Assembly (NCBI GenBank): GCA_022113835.1
Contig: JAILWY010000019.1
Coordinates: forward strand, 3,162,001-3,226,000
Direction: 5' to 3'
Origin: Atopsyche davidsoni
Lineage: Eukaryota > Arthropoda > Insecta > Trichoptera > Hydrobiosidae
DNA length: 64,000 nucleotides
Made by a program: the position numbers and the translations under genes. The notes under the pieces were generated by a model. It searched no databases and was not told where the DNA came from. It saw only the letters and a list, made by a program, of their open reading frames with translations. Position 1 is the first letter of the stretch; each line of letters begins with the position of its first letter. This document shows positions 37,101 to 48,795 of this stretch, in pieces.

Positions 37101-38054
37101 GGTTTCGCCAACCTTTCACGTTGGCATTATCAAACAGTTTCTGTCAAACAAACAAACAAATCTCTGTTTGATAATGCCAACGTGAAAGGTTGGCGAAACC
37201 GGTCACTAATAAAAACAAAAATGTGGAAAATCACTCAAGTATTTTTATTCAAAATATTAAAATGGAATTCCACCAAGTACTCTCTGTCAAAAATATTGTT
37301 TCTCTGTTTTAAGAAAGTTTTTCTAAGAGATACTCTGTTTGATAATGCCAACGTGAAAGGTTGGCAAAACCGGTCACTAATAAAAATAAAAATGTGGAAA
37401 ATCACTCAAGTATTTTTTTTAAAAATATTAGATAATCTTTAAGTAACTTGATGTGTAATTTATTTATAAAATTGGTTGCATTAAAATAATAAATGTAAAA
37501 TTTACTAAATGAAATAACTCAGAACGTATTTGATTGTACCACAAAAATCTAATGTCATTTAAGACAATTTATTCAATTTCATTTGTCTTTGATATGACAA
37601 ATATTACATTGACATGATCTAAAATGTAATTTTTTTGCCATATCCATCCACAGATTCGTCCACTATTTGATATTGGACAAATAAAAATTACCAATTTAAA
37701 AAAACTTCAACTCATTCAGATTAATTATGAGCTATTACAAAATGAGAATCAGCCAAGGCCTTCCACTTTGGACTTATGTAAACTATTGGCACTTGGAAAA
37801 CAGGTAAATTACAGCTGTATAAAATTTATATCTCATAAGAAATTATATACTAAAAACAGGTATTATAGATACTATATATATTTAGTAGTATAATATTTTT
37901 CATATCATAAGCGAGATGAAAATTTCATGTAGACTTTTTCGTCGTGGAAATTGTTGCTCTTGCAACTGCATTCAACGAAATAATAAATTAAAATGTCACC
38001 AACCTCGCTTTTTCTAGAGCCCACCTTGACAACACAATCTTCGATTCCACTCAT
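31195..38054 (-). CDS. Hmbs: Hydroxymethylbilane synthase (porphobilinogen deaminase), long insect form
   Basis: Exons in transcript order: 38054-38004, 36320-36248, 33632-33446, 33247-33165, 33044-32827, 32725-32566 and 32372-31195. They total 1,950 nt (649 aa), with all splice sites and phases consistent. The enzyme joins four porphobilinogens into hydroxymethylbilane in cytosolic haem synthesis. Conserved elements: VGSRKSELAL near the start, MSTLGD (44-49), IGEKSLFT, the catalytic aspartate D87 in [35 protein letters not shown] and [10 protein letters not shown]. Cys261 in GGGCSAPVA is the dipyrromethane-cofactor attachment residue. The human enzyme is 361 aa. The extra length is mostly an insertion of about 280 residues (roughly 310-590) in the last exon, with six Cys-Pro dipeptides and a tandem duplication. 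The C-terminus ([11 protein letters not shown] to [12 protein letters not shown]) resumes the enzyme fold. Confidence 0.95.
31560..31930 (-). repeat. Hmbs: Tandem 43-residue duplication with Cys-Pro motifs inside HMBS
   Basis: Two in-frame units in the HMBS insertion begin [19 protein letters not shown] and [19 protein letters not shown], 43 residues apart. Each ends with a second CP (TCPIAL; KCPFMQ). A lone CP precedes them (KHCPLL) and another follows (NCPFLK). The CP residues fall at about 407, 431, 460, 474, 503 and 542. Cys-Pro is the core of haem regulatory motifs as in the ALAS presequence. KCPF and NCPF followed by a hydrophobic residue resemble those. Confidence 0.7.
33633..36247. 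other. HMBS intron 2, AT-rich with simple repeats and nested elements
   Basis: Long intron holding (AT)n tracts (about 34,418-34,440, 34,950-34,975 and 35,288-35,340) and the foldback/LINE composite at 35.7-35.9 kb. No exon was seen in it. Confidence 0.45.
35692..35938. mobile_element. MITE with 36-bp TIRs, interrupted by a LINE tail
   Basis: The left end CTACACATGTAGCAACAAAT continuing to CCACCAACTTG (35,693-35,728) is matched exactly in inverse orientation at 35,901-35,936. Inner arms GAGCTAGCC and GGCTAGCTGCAA extend the palindrome. Between the inner right arm and the right TIR lies a LINE 3' tail (about 35,789-35,899) containing ACCATGAACACTGGCT and GATGGTCGCCAA. CAA is repeated on both sides of that insert. 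Related copies are at 43.4 kb (half) and 61.7 kb. Confidence 0.75.
37055..37301. mobile_element. Foldback element, copy B
   Basis: Near-perfect inverted arms: ACTTGAGTGATTTTCCACA with GACCGGTTTCGCCAACCTTT at 37,060-37,138, and the complement at 37,166-37,240. A short spacer includes AAACAAACAAACAAA. The outer segment (TGGAATTCCACCAAGTACT) matches the outer flank of the copy at 13.8 kb. It lies in HMBS intron 1 with no coding capacity. Confidence 0.8.
37333..37420 (+). mobile_element. Foldback element, solo right arm (copy C)
   Basis: A single arm of the same family directly follows copy B (TTTGATAATGCCAACGTGAA through TCACTCAAGTATTTTTT). This suggests recombination or insertion next to an existing copy. 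Confidence 0.7.
37654..37803 (+). CDS. Unidentified internal exon on the opposite strand of HMBS intron 1
   Basis: Exactly 150 nt, open in one frame, and bounded by CCATCCACAG and CAG/GTAAAT. It encodes 50 residues of natural composition ([20 protein letters not shown] ... [13 protein letters not shown]) with helical spacing. It has no ATG, so it would be an internal exon in phase 0 at both ends. I found no matching exons nearby and do not recognise the protein. It could belong to a gene nested in or overlapping the HMBS 5' end, or be a relic. Confidence 0.4.
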
Positions 38055-38565
38055 TTCTTAACAAGTACACTTTGAAGTACACTGTTGATTATCTAATGTT
38101 ATTTTACAGCGGAAGATTTTAGGTTATAGGTTATAGAATATACAGTGTGATCGGGATATAATTTATATATATTCGAAGATGGTAGCTTAACGTTAAAACT
38201 CAACACAGTCACTAACACTGTAGTGCACCGTGCCCAACAACAAATTATTTCTCTAAACTGGAAAGGGGCGACAACTACATGACACTCCGCACGCCGAAGT
38301 AAAAGTGGCTCGGCCAATACGCAACCATGAACACGAACACAATATTAGTGATGGGCACATCTCCCAACACAACCGAATAAGTCGTCTAAACTCAAACCCG
38401 ATTACATGAACCTACATGTTTGTCAACTATGCTACCTGTTATCGTTATTTAAATTTATTATTAATATTTTTTTACTATAAATTTTTACTACACATAAACT
38501 CATGCTAATAAAGGGTTTTTCCACTTATTTTCCCTGCCCAACACAATAATGTAATTAGAGAAATC
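38055..38565. other. HMBS 5' flank
   Basis: Sequence upstream of the HMBS start. It is somewhat less AT-rich at 38,210-38,410 and may hold the promoter and 5' UTR. No element could be assigned. Confidence 0.3.
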
Positions 38566-38660
38566 CATGCATGATAGCACCATTGCAAGCTCCACAACCT
38601 GCGCGCAGGATCAGAGTATAACCACACACCATACCGTAACCTTAGCCTTAAAAATTATTG
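38566..38660 (+). repeat. SINE-like repeat, copy 1
   Basis: Shares ACAACCTGCGCGCAGGATCA and the following ACCACACACCATACCGTAAC with the copies at 38,757 and 39,470. Confidence 0.5.
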
Positions 38661-38756
38661 TAAATTAAATTAAAGAAAAGTAAAACAATTTTGAAATTTC
38701 ATTTTTTTAAATACAAAGTGATTTTTAATCATATTTTTCCATTCATAAACTCAATA

Positions 38757-38835
38757 ACGAAGAGAGTAATTCATGCACGCTACCACCTAAGCCACACCGT
38801 GTAAGCCCGATAACCTGCGCGCAGGATCAGGGGAA
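38757..38835 (+). repeat. SINE-like repeat, copy 2, truncated by a LINE tail
   Basis: Contains TACCACCTAAGCCACACCGT and CCTGCGCGCAGGATCAGGGG, then breaks off into the LINE tail at 38,836. Confidence 0.5.
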
Positions 38836-38960
38836 GAAATTTTCTTCATCAAGTGTCACTCCTCAGAAGAGGTTGGCGACCATTTCACTATACTCATGCT
38901 GAGCCAATTTTCATGGTTTTCTAAGGGGAAAATAGTGAAGTGGGTCCCCGTGTCCTTCTA
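38836..38960 (-). mobile_element. LINE 3' tail, minus orientation
   Basis: The reverse complement carries GGACCCACTTCACTATTTTC, ACCATGAAAATTGGCTCAGC and GGTCGCCAACCTCTTCTGAG. These match the tails at 35.8 kb and 55.1 kb. Confidence 0.6.
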
Positions 38961-39469
38961 CACCTAAGAAAAAGTAAATTAATCAAAAGAAAATTATAAA
39001 AATCTTTTTTATATAATATCACAGGTTTATTTATTTAATGTAGCCTCTGCTGTTCATTGAATTATATAATACTTTTGTGTTTTTGACTACTTTACTATTC
39101 GAATAATTCTTCATTTATTAATAAATCATCAACTTACCAACTTATCAACTTACTTAAATTAATTTTTCGGGTGAATTGTTGATTATCATTCCGTAGGATT
39201 ATGTTACTGATTTATTTTAAAAATGTTATTTAGTTTTTAAGCAATAAAGTTTTCATGAACTATTCGATTATCATAATGAATTATTCTTTAAATCGAGTCG
39301 GTTGTATAAATTATTCGATTACGCCTTCCAGTTTGTTCGATCATGCGCAGTGGCTTCAATGGCAATATTACATTGTGGAACATAACTTGGGTAAATATAA
39401 TATATATCTTGTGAAGATGTAGGTATATAATTTACATAAACGGATTTTTTACACATATTTTCATTCAAT

Positions 39470-39595
39470 AACGAAAATAGAGAAACCCATATACCACCTA
39501 AGCCACATCCTGTAAGCCCCACAACCTGCACGCAAGACCAGGGGATAGCACATACCGCATTGTAATCATAGCTCTAACTTTTGTAAATCAACATA
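39470..39595 (+). repeat. SINE-like repeat, copy 3
   Basis: Contains TACCACCTAAGCCACATCCT, CACAACCTGCACGCAAGACC and GGGGATAGCACATACCGCAT, the same family as the 38.6-kb copies. Confidence 0.5.
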
Positions 39596-39599
39596 TAAC

Positions 39600-42500
39600 A
39601 AAATAAAATAAATCATCTTGGGTTTTTTTAATATATATTTTACTTTAAAAAATGTTAAATGTAAAATATGTCTGAACAAATAAAAGTACATATTTAAGAT
39701 ATATTTTGGGAACAGATATTCGGTTTAACCAATAAAAACTTAAAATATTGTAAAGATTATAAATTATAAGTACATACATTGAATAAATCGGAATAAAAAA
39801 TTCTTTCCAAAGCAATGACAACATAATTATTACGTACGTTAATGGAGAAAGCTGTGACGTCACGAACTTCCAATACAATTTTTCGTACGACGAAAAGTGA
39901 AGACTTCTCTTTTCATTATATTTAATTTCAACGATTACAGCCAATCAAGTGATTTTAACAGTAATATTAATTTCTTTCCCACATTATTGCTACACGAATT
40001 GTATATTAAATACATGAAAATAATTTAACTAATTTCAAGAAGTTTCACGTAACAAACACGCATATTTGCGTTTATAGCTTAAATACAGTCCATTGCCAAA
40101 TGAAGGTCCAAGAACTTACCAAATTACTTTATAGATTGCAGATATTTTATTTGATTCGCTACTTTCTCTTTTCGAGGACAGGTTGCAAGTGCGCTCACTT
40201 TTGGTTGCTCCACAACTATTCGAGCAAACAAAATCTGTATATTTGTATACATTTCGGATATATTCATATATAATGCGAACGCTTTTGCATATGTTTGGTA
40301 TATTCGTCTGACTCGCTTGATTGAAAACAACTATTTTTATTAAATCAAACAAAGTGCATAACATGTTTTTTTTCTTTTGTTGACTAATCATGTACTGCCT
40401 TATGTAAGCCAGTCCTTGCTAAGGTATTAAAATAAAGTATAGTTATAATTACATTATCTTTCGTTGAAGTGCGTTTTAAGAATACTCGACATCAGCGCGT
40501 TGGATTTATAAAAGTAATTTTACACTTTCTCACGTGATCAGCCATGCAGAAGAAATCATAAAAATTTTCATTTTTTTCCCGTTTATAAGTTGAATGTTTA
40601 AATAATACATTTTTGATCAACTTTACAATTTGGGTACGCAATTTTACTCTCGCTTACGCTGAACCGTGTGGGGCAAACTGACCATTCACGAACTGATTAT
40701 CATATATTAAAAAAATGAATTTGTCAGTTGGTTTCACTCGCTAAAAACACAACCGTCTAAAATATTCTCCAGATATCGAATTCCGAAATTATATAATAAA
40801 TAATTAGCTTTTATGTCTTAGTAACGCGTCTTATAGCTGTAACAATATGTAATTTCTAACTACCTTACTAGAAAGGTTTCGATTCCTACTAATAGAAGAT
40901 AGTGAGAATCGTTAATAATGTTTTGAAAAAATAGTTTCATTGTGTATTTATATAGTAATTAGAATGTGTACATTAATTAAATAAAATAGTATGTTATGAC
41001 GATGGCATTTCTTATTACTTTCACCTTGACGCGGACATGTCACGCGAAGGAGAATAAAACCTAGTAATTCTATCAAGATCTAATACGATACTATGTATAT
41101 GATTCTACGATCTAATATCTTATACTATCAAGAGTTCTATTATACCAGCGACATTATGAATAACAATAGTTTTTTTTAAAATGCAAATAATCCACATTAA
41201 TTACCCATGTATAAATATTATGTTGAATTCAACGTAATTTATAAGTAATGACTTCAAAGATTACTCTCAAAAGTGCAGTTTACAGTGAAATGCTTTTTCT
41301 TTGTATTTTGGAAGAATTTCCATCCATTAGTATCTTATTTCTCCGATAATCAAATTAAAAATATAACATTAGTTTTTAACAAATACATACAAAAGTGAGC
41401 TTTCATAAAAATTTAAAAAACTCCATTTTTATGGAGTTCAGGAACACATTAAATATACAAACAATATTCAAGTGCCTCTCTATTTTCGTTTGATTTTATT
41501 TATTTATATAATGTTGAAAAAGTTCTGAAACAATTTTTATAACGGTAAATTTAATGAACTATAATTACCAAATTATTGGATGCTAACTAGAAATTAATAT
41601 ATGAAGACAGACGCACCATGTTGCAAAAACAATGGAATTGAAAATACTAGAAATCGCAGTTGAATATTAAGTTAGAATTGATGAATAGTATTCATAAACG
41701 ACATTCATACTACATCAAATGTAATTATAATGCGACAGTAAATTAAATATTTTTAATAAAAAAATTAAAAAAGACATATTGCCTATAGAAACATTTTACT
41801 AAAAAAATTATTTGTTTCTAACTTTTATACATTTGGCATCAAGATCAAAAAATATTTATCATAAATGTTTATTTTTATTAATTTTTGAAATAACAAAAAT
41901 ATGATTGACAAAAATACAATTTTTAAATCAATTATAAAAACTCTTTATTCAATAAAAATAAAAAACAGCATAAGTTTTTCAGTTCAGAAAATCGTTTGTA
42001 TCGAAATCGTATTTTATTTGCATCAATCGATGAGGAAATTTCTGATAAAATAATAAACGTGTGGATTCCTATATTTATTATTTTTTAATTGATACCTATG
42101 TTATTAAATTCAATATGTATTATTCATAATTTAGACGTTGGTCAAATATAAGAATAAAATTAAGCAAATAATGTGATTAATTGTTTTTACTTTGAGATGT
42201 GTATCTACGCTAAGTTTGAGTGTCTGCACGCATATTGAATACTAGGTGAAGGTCTAATGGCCTTTCTAAGCGGAGTATCCCTGGAAGTGGACAATTAACG
42301 GAAGAAAAAATACAACAGTCACGCGGTGGACTGCTAATCAAATTCTAGCATTTTTATTGTATATTCACTCAATTGTGGTAAAACCATGCACGCCAACATC
42401 TGCGACGAGTCGGGCCTTCGTGCTTGCACGCATCCGACGAATTCATTGTATCGCTTATTTATTCAGGAAAAACTATATGACTTAGATAAAAATACAGTCG

Positions 42501-42690
42501 TGGCAAAATAGCATATAAAATATATATTTTTTTTAAATTTAATATTCACCGATGTATAGCTACACAAAAAGCTATTCCTTATGTAAAATATCAGTTTTAT
42601 GCTGATGCTTCAAACATGAATATTTACTAAAATAAATATTTTCGCAAACGCACTAATTAGTGATCAACATTGGGTCCCATCATACACAGT
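39600..42690. other. AT-rich intergenic stretch
   Basis: Several small ORFs occur (for example minus strand 40,116-40,391) but none has recognisable or well-composed protein. Nothing else was identified. Confidence 0.4.
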
Positions 42691-42692
42691 GA

Positions 42693-43000
42693 ATGGACCG
42701 AGTCCAGTCTTCGTCCAGTGCGAGGCTGCAAGTATCAGAATATGGAAAGGTCGATGTAATAAGAGCTACCGTGAACACTCAAGATCAAGGAGCGAAAGAC
42801 TCCATCGATTGGGCACGCCCGACATTCTCCGGATTTCACATTGCACATCGAACCTTGTGTGCTGAAAAAATACTGCAACCGCCAATAGTCTGCATCAAAA
42901 AGACGAAAAGTCGATTGTCTATCTCGATTCACTTTCCTCTCAGCAGTGGATCGCGTGAACCAAAAAATAATGTCATCAGAGGGGCTGCCAGCAATCAAAA
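42693..43000 (+). other. Unidentified ORF upstream of LINE fragment
   Basis: The first about 100 codons of a 152-codon ORF (starts MDRVQSSSSARLQVSEYGKV). Composition is protein-like and less AT-rich than the flanks. The 3' part of the ORF runs into LINE sequence in the wrong frame, so the end is artefactual. An antisense frame is also open. It could be the 5' part of the same degenerate element or an unrelated remnant. Confidence 0.25.
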
Positions 43001-43074
43001 TTTATTTAAACCAAAAGTCACCCCTAAAACACTTCATTTCTGGGCCTCTGCAAGCTACTATGCGAAGAATTCAA

Positions 43075-43385
43075 TTGAATCCTTAAAATACTATGTGTTG
43101 ACCGCGTCACAGAATGCGCAAAGAAAGAGATCTCCTCACGTTGGTAAATAAGCGGAAGGTCTTCTATTCTGACCACATTTTTCGTAACAGTAAATATAGC
43201 ATCCTTCAGCTGATGATCCAAGGAAAAATCGAAGGAAAAGGGGCTATTGGAAGGAGAAAGTTTACGCGGCTGGAGATCGGAAGTACGGCCGAATTGGTGA
43301 GACTGCCCCAGGATAGAGATATGTTCGATGGAATGGTCGCCAACATCTAATGAGGAGAGGCATCAGAAGAAGACACGCGTAGAAA
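43075..43385 (+). mobile_element. LINE reverse-transcriptase C-terminal fragment
   Basis: Frame 43,114-43,350 encodes MRKERDLLTLVNKRKVF, DHIFRNSKYSILQLMIQGK and EGKGAIGRRKF, ending DMFDGMVANI. This is a typical C-terminus of insect endonuclease/reverse-transcriptase LINEs, followed by the tail GAGGAGAGGCATCAGAAGAA. The upstream ILKYYVLTAS stretch aligns with ILKISRVNRVT of the 18.8-kb copy, with an apparent deletion. Truncated and inactive. Confidence 0.75.
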
Positions 43386-43460
43386 CGTAGCAACAAATCG
43401 TACCATCAACTTGCAGCTAGCCAATAGCATCCCTTATTTTGGGTGTTTTTTTTTTATGGC
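43386..43460 (+). mobile_element. Half copy of the 36-bp-TIR MITE
   Basis: AACGTAGCAACAAATCG then AACTTGCAGCTAGCCAATAG and CATCCCTTATTTTGGGTGTT match the left arm of the elements at 35.7 and 61.7 kb. No right arm follows. Confidence 0.55.
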
Positions 43461-46400
43461 GTAGACCTTTACATGGACTCCCTGTGGGAGACCTCTTCAG
43501 CACTTTCGTACTGACATGCCTTGAAGAAATCGCCTTGGATAAATCTACAAGAGCCATTATAGTGATCCCAACAAAAACGACAAGGTAACCATTGAAACAA
43601 ACACCTGTGCTCAAATGATGCTGCTCTGTAATTTTATTTAAATTCAATTGATTGATGATGATCCGTATACAAGATGTTTGTTGGAATCTACACTGTTATA
43701 AATGTAATAATTCTATGAAGATTTATGATAATTACTCATTAATATTTTTTTGTCAGAACATTGTATAGATCGGTGCGGTCGAATTTATGTAAGTTTACCT
43801 TTTCAATAAAAACATATTTTTGCTCATCTTAAATTTTCAATAGAATTAGTTTTGTAAATCTGAGACTGTCGGGCATTTTTTTTTAAATCCAGCCACCAAA
43901 AAGGCTAAATACCAGTCTAGGACCTCGCGGCAGAGATCACGCGATTTCAACATACTTTAGTCGAAAATAAGATGAAGGTCACCATCGTTAAATTGAACAC
44001 CAGTTTTCAGTGTGAACTAAATCAAATTGCTTGTGAATAATGTTATAAATATTTTTAATTGTCGGATGTAATGTGCATATCTAGTTCAGTATACTAAACG
44101 TGGATAAATGTATCGTACAAATAATAAGTTTTTTGATAAACGATACACGTACGAAACGGTGAAAAAAATTAAACAGGTAAACGACTTTCGTCGGTTATTC
44201 GTAGTATTGAACAAATAAAAAAATACGAATGATGTTTTCAGCGTTTCATGTATACGAGCGAAACAATAAAAAAATGCATACTTCGAGGATTCCCCTCGTT
44301 TCCAGTGTTTTCGTTTGGAATAATAATATTTTGTTATTAATTCATTCGCACCAGTTAAGTGTATGCGGACGCAAATGTTAACAAATCGCAAAATGCAAGT
44401 ATAAAGCCCAAGTAAAAATATTCGACCTACTTTGGCACAAACATTTTGCTTTCTAAAGTCTGTAAGAATCAATCAAGTCAGTGGGTACTTTTGGCTTGCA
44501 GTGCATCTTATTCATATAAAAAAAAAACTGTGGATGATACATTATTCAAAGATAAATTTTTCCTCATATTTGATAAAAATTTAATTCAATAAATATTTGA
44601 AAAAAGTATTCTTTTTAAAAACCCAATATTTATTACAATAAATAATAGGAAAAAAAAATACCCGATATATGTCCACAGCATGTAAATTTATTTAATTTAA
44701 TTTTCTGCAAGAATAACCTATATATGTAATAATACTATTGCATTATAAATTGGGACATGGATGGGTAGGCGGCGTACAGTAAATAAAAAAAGCATTATTA
44801 TTTGTCACAAATTTTATACAACAGCATTTTAATAATATTGAAATGATGAAACCTTCAAGAAATAATGCAATGTACTCAAAATAATTATCACAAACCTAAT
44901 TAGTTTATATTATATAATGTACATCACAATGTAAAAAAGTTATCAGATTATTTTTTCAGTGAACCTTAACCTACTTAACTTTTGCCAAAATTTTATAAAA
45001 CAAAGATAAGTGATAAAAGCAGTTCTTCAGTATTTTTTTAAGTAGAAGTAAAGCCTACGTAAACAGTATTTTTAATAAAACAATTTGATAACATTTTTAA
45101 TACTTTTAATTACAATTATTTACTGAAAAATAAATCATTACATATTTATAAATGGGAATAATAAATAAATATAATCGGTATTGCTATATATACTATATAT
45201 CGACACATATGAACACTTCTTAACAAGGCCTCACACTAACGGTAATTTTACTAAAATAATTTTATAAAATCTTGCCGACTGACTAGCAAAGCTGCATAAT
45301 TATTATTGACATTCAATATACAGAAATATAATTTTTCCATTGATTTTTTATCTTCAATTTCTCATGTACTACGTATAATTAATTAAGTAATTCTCGATTA
45401 AATATTATAATTGTGAGGCAATTTTTTGAACATTGAACACCGCCAACAACTACACAGAGACAACTACAAGATTTGTTCTTGACATGAAATGGAAGTTAAG
45501 ATAATTGTCGTAATTAAAAGAGTTCTATTTATGCTACTTGTAAATAATTATACATATATATATATTTGTAAATATTTTTAAAATATGTTGCATTCAGTCG
45601 CAGCTAAGGCGCTATTGAGGCATATTGTTCATCTAAAAATTATTATCTATCAATTTATTCTTACTAACCTATTATTTATTACACTAGCATCATTCCACTT
45701 AGTAATACATCAAGCATTAAGTAAATAAAAAAATTAAGTTAGAATACATTAGTGTATATGTCAATTATCTCAACCGTCAACTCTTGGTAGAGTGCATTTC
45801 AATTAGTTTTATTAGTTTTTTTCTGGTAATATTAAATATGAAAAACAGACATTTACAATATTTTTGTAAAGTATTAGTTTTATACCACTCAAATGAGGTG
45901 TCTGTGCAATAGTCATATTTAAGGTCAATCCAAATTAGAAAATTGTTTCATACAGAAAAAAAAATATATTTCCAAAGCATTGGTGGTGAAAACCTTTATT
46001 ATTAAACCTTTATAATTAAAAAAAATATGTTTTTGATATTAAACATTACATCAAAACTTATAATAGAAACAAAACACTTATTACAATCATCCTGAAATTA
46101 TTTATTTTCAACTCATTATAATTATAAGAACATCACTACATACTAATCAGGCTGAGATATTAAGATCTACTTAAAAATTATATTTTTATGTGGTGTATAG
46201 AGGCAAGTTATTACTACATTCTAATACTAATGTCATAAAAAAATTAATAGGTCCTTAAGTTTGATATTACAATTTATTTTTTTGTACGGAATATTACTTA
46301 AAAATATGGTTAATCATACAGAGTATATGTAGAATTAGTAGTCAAATTACAGTTATTAAAATGGATTAGTTATTTGCTTTCGATCAATGTCTCATGTCTT

Positions 46401-46965
46401 CATAAGCTTTTGCTATCTAAAATAAATGTTATGTCATTTTTAATAATCACGAAAATAAATTTAAAAAAAAACAATAAGATTAGTTGTTAGCTCGTGAAGC
46501 AATATTGTTTGTTAGCATTAAATTTCAAATGTTAAGCATTGACATGCAGTATAAAAAAAATAACGCTCTGTATACTCTAAAATGACTTTTTATACATTTA
46601 TAAGCACAATAATTTTGTGAATGGAAAGATTTTTACTTTAAAAACAAAATATGTATGTGATTATAACTAGGCAAATTATTTATTCAGCATAGAATATTGC
46701 ACTAATAATTGAAATCCACTACTTGGTACTAGTATTAAAGAGTATAGTAAGCTTTTAGTAAAGATTTATAAATATATTTATTCAGACGCTACAGTAGATT
46801 GCATAAATTACTTTAAGTTTACTATAAACACTTACATTCAAGCTAGTAGGCAAATTTGGAAAAAAATATTGCTTGATGAAATGTACCTAACATTTGATGC
46901 ACTTATGTAGCATTTTATTACAATTCATTGTATATTGTTGCACAGGGATTTACATGAAAATTTAT
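43461..46965. other. AT-rich intergenic stretch
   Basis: No supported gene. The minus-strand ORF at 44,086-44,472 is Phe/Tyr/Leu-rich as AT-rich DNA produces by chance. A short (AT)n tract lies near 45,551-45,566. Confidence 0.4.
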
Positions 46966-46968
46966 ATA

Positions 46969-47021
<53 letters not shown>

Positions 47022-47040
47022 TTTTATATATATTTATATA

Positions 47041-47096
<56 letters not shown>
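46966..47096. repeat. (TA)n microsatellite with TTTA interruptions
   Basis: About 130 bp of TA dinucleotides, interrupted at intervals by TTTA and once by TACA. It generates spurious Ile/Tyr ORFs. Confidence 0.95.
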
Positions 47097-47097
<1 letters not shown>

Positions 47098-48455
47098 TTT
47101 CAACAAGACTTGTATCACAAAATTTGTACTGATGATAGGCAACATAAAAAAATGCCATTTGTTGATTAATAAAAAAAATAGCCACACATTGTATAATGAT
47201 GTGAAGCACTATATATATATACTATATTTAATGCCAGTTGTTAATTAAACATTCATTATGGTTGCAAATTAATTTAAATATATTTTCACTAATATTAACT
47301 TTAGTTGTATGAGTACCATACACAAAAATAAGTCACGAGATATTTTCATGTAGCAATTTCACAAACATTAAAAAATTGACTATACAATTTGTTGATGGGA
47401 TTATTATTTTTATGCAATTGAAAATTTCATTAAAACAAGGAACATGTTTTTTTTATTTACGAAATAAAATAAAATCCCATATAAATTATATGAATATTTT
47501 ATGTATATATAATAAACATATGAATAAAAACAAATCAATAACTTTGAAAGCATAGACAAACCCAATCAGAATGCAGACTTAACACACCCACAGCGGTACA
47601 CATGACTACCAAGTAGGTTAATTTATATATATATATATATATATATATCCACATGCCATATTGATATTAAGACTCAAACTATGTCTACTTTCAATGACAT
47701 GGGTGTTAAATTACTTTCCCTCTCCAGTATTGATATTAAGTCATGTAGTCATTTAGTCATGTAATGTAATAAAAGTCTGTACAAAACTTTATAAGTAGCA
47801 TGCTTATAAGTATAGTTTAGTATCTATGTATGTTTAACAATATAAAATAAAATCAAAGAAATTGGAATTCCAATATACAAATAAATATGAATAAACACTG
47901 TATGCAAACATAAATATATTCCGATACCCTATATAAAAACTTAAACATAATGCATCACAATACACCGACTAAGCTGTTGAAACTTAATAACCACACGAAA
48001 ATAACATTTCACATTGGTCTGTGGATATTTAAAATAGGCAAGTCATAAGAATTTTACTTGTTAAAGAAAATGAATTCATGCTTAAATTTATAATTTTTTT
48101 AATAATAATAAAACTAATTATATACTTATAATGAAACAATAATAATAATTAAATCAAGCGGCTGACTGACATCTCTAGTTTGTCAAAAATATATGCTTGC
48201 AATAGTAAATATAGAAAAAGGAGTACCAGGTTAAAAGTTCTGCAAAAAGGTATGATTCACCTGTATCTTTTACGATCTTACAAATTTATAAGAAAAGATC
48301 TAGTGAGAGCTACAGCAGATCTAAACGACAATTTCATCTCGGGATTGGATGGTCACAGGGTTTCTATATGCAAAAAAATATTATTTTTTCAGTCTATAAA
48401 ATAAACCTCAATTTATACAAATAAATGGGCTCCTTGTTTTAGTGGCCATTATTAT
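47097..48455. other. AT-rich intergenic stretch
   Basis: Contains (TA)n at about 47,620-47,648. No supported gene. Confidence 0.4.
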
Positions 48456-48795
48456 ATACTAGTAATGTAGCCCGTCACAAAATGACGTATTTGATGAACG
48501 ATGCGTCTTTTGTTTTTTTTGTAAAAGTTCTAAATTTGAAATTCTCGCGGTGAACGACATCTCGCGGCGAAGAAGTGAATCATATAATTAAAGTTTAGCT
48601 AAAGCATATTTTAAAGTTTATGAATGAAAATATTATCCTATCGTCTTGAAATTCGGCACATAGCTGCGGAAAAATTTACTTAACTTATGTGCAAAAAATC
48701 AGCGTTGTATCTTTTAAGATATTCTATACAGAACGGAAAAACGAAACATACATACAAATAAACACACAATGGCTATTATTATAGTAGATACTAGG
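48456..48795. mobile_element. Possible small non-autonomous element
   Basis: A block of about 330 bp, less AT-rich at its start (TAGCCCGTCACAAAATGACG, TTCTCGCGGTGAACGACATC). It ends in CGAAACATACATACAAATAA and CACACAATGGCTATTATTAT, an ending that resembles common lepidopteran MITE/Helitron tails. ATACTAG occurs immediately at both ends (48,456-48,462 and 48,788-48,794), as a target-site duplication would. No coding capacity. Confidence 0.4.

Noticed and set aside
40116..40391. 91-codon minus-strand ORF
   Set aside because: No recognisable motif, low complexity at the start, and no neighbouring exons.
44086..44472. 128-codon minus-strand ORF
   Set aside because: Its Phe/Tyr/Leu/Arg-rich composition is typical of AT-rich non-coding DNA, and there is no splice or domain evidence.
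46894..47209. ORFs of repeated Ile-Tyr on both strands
   Set aside because: They are translations of the (TA)n microsatellite.
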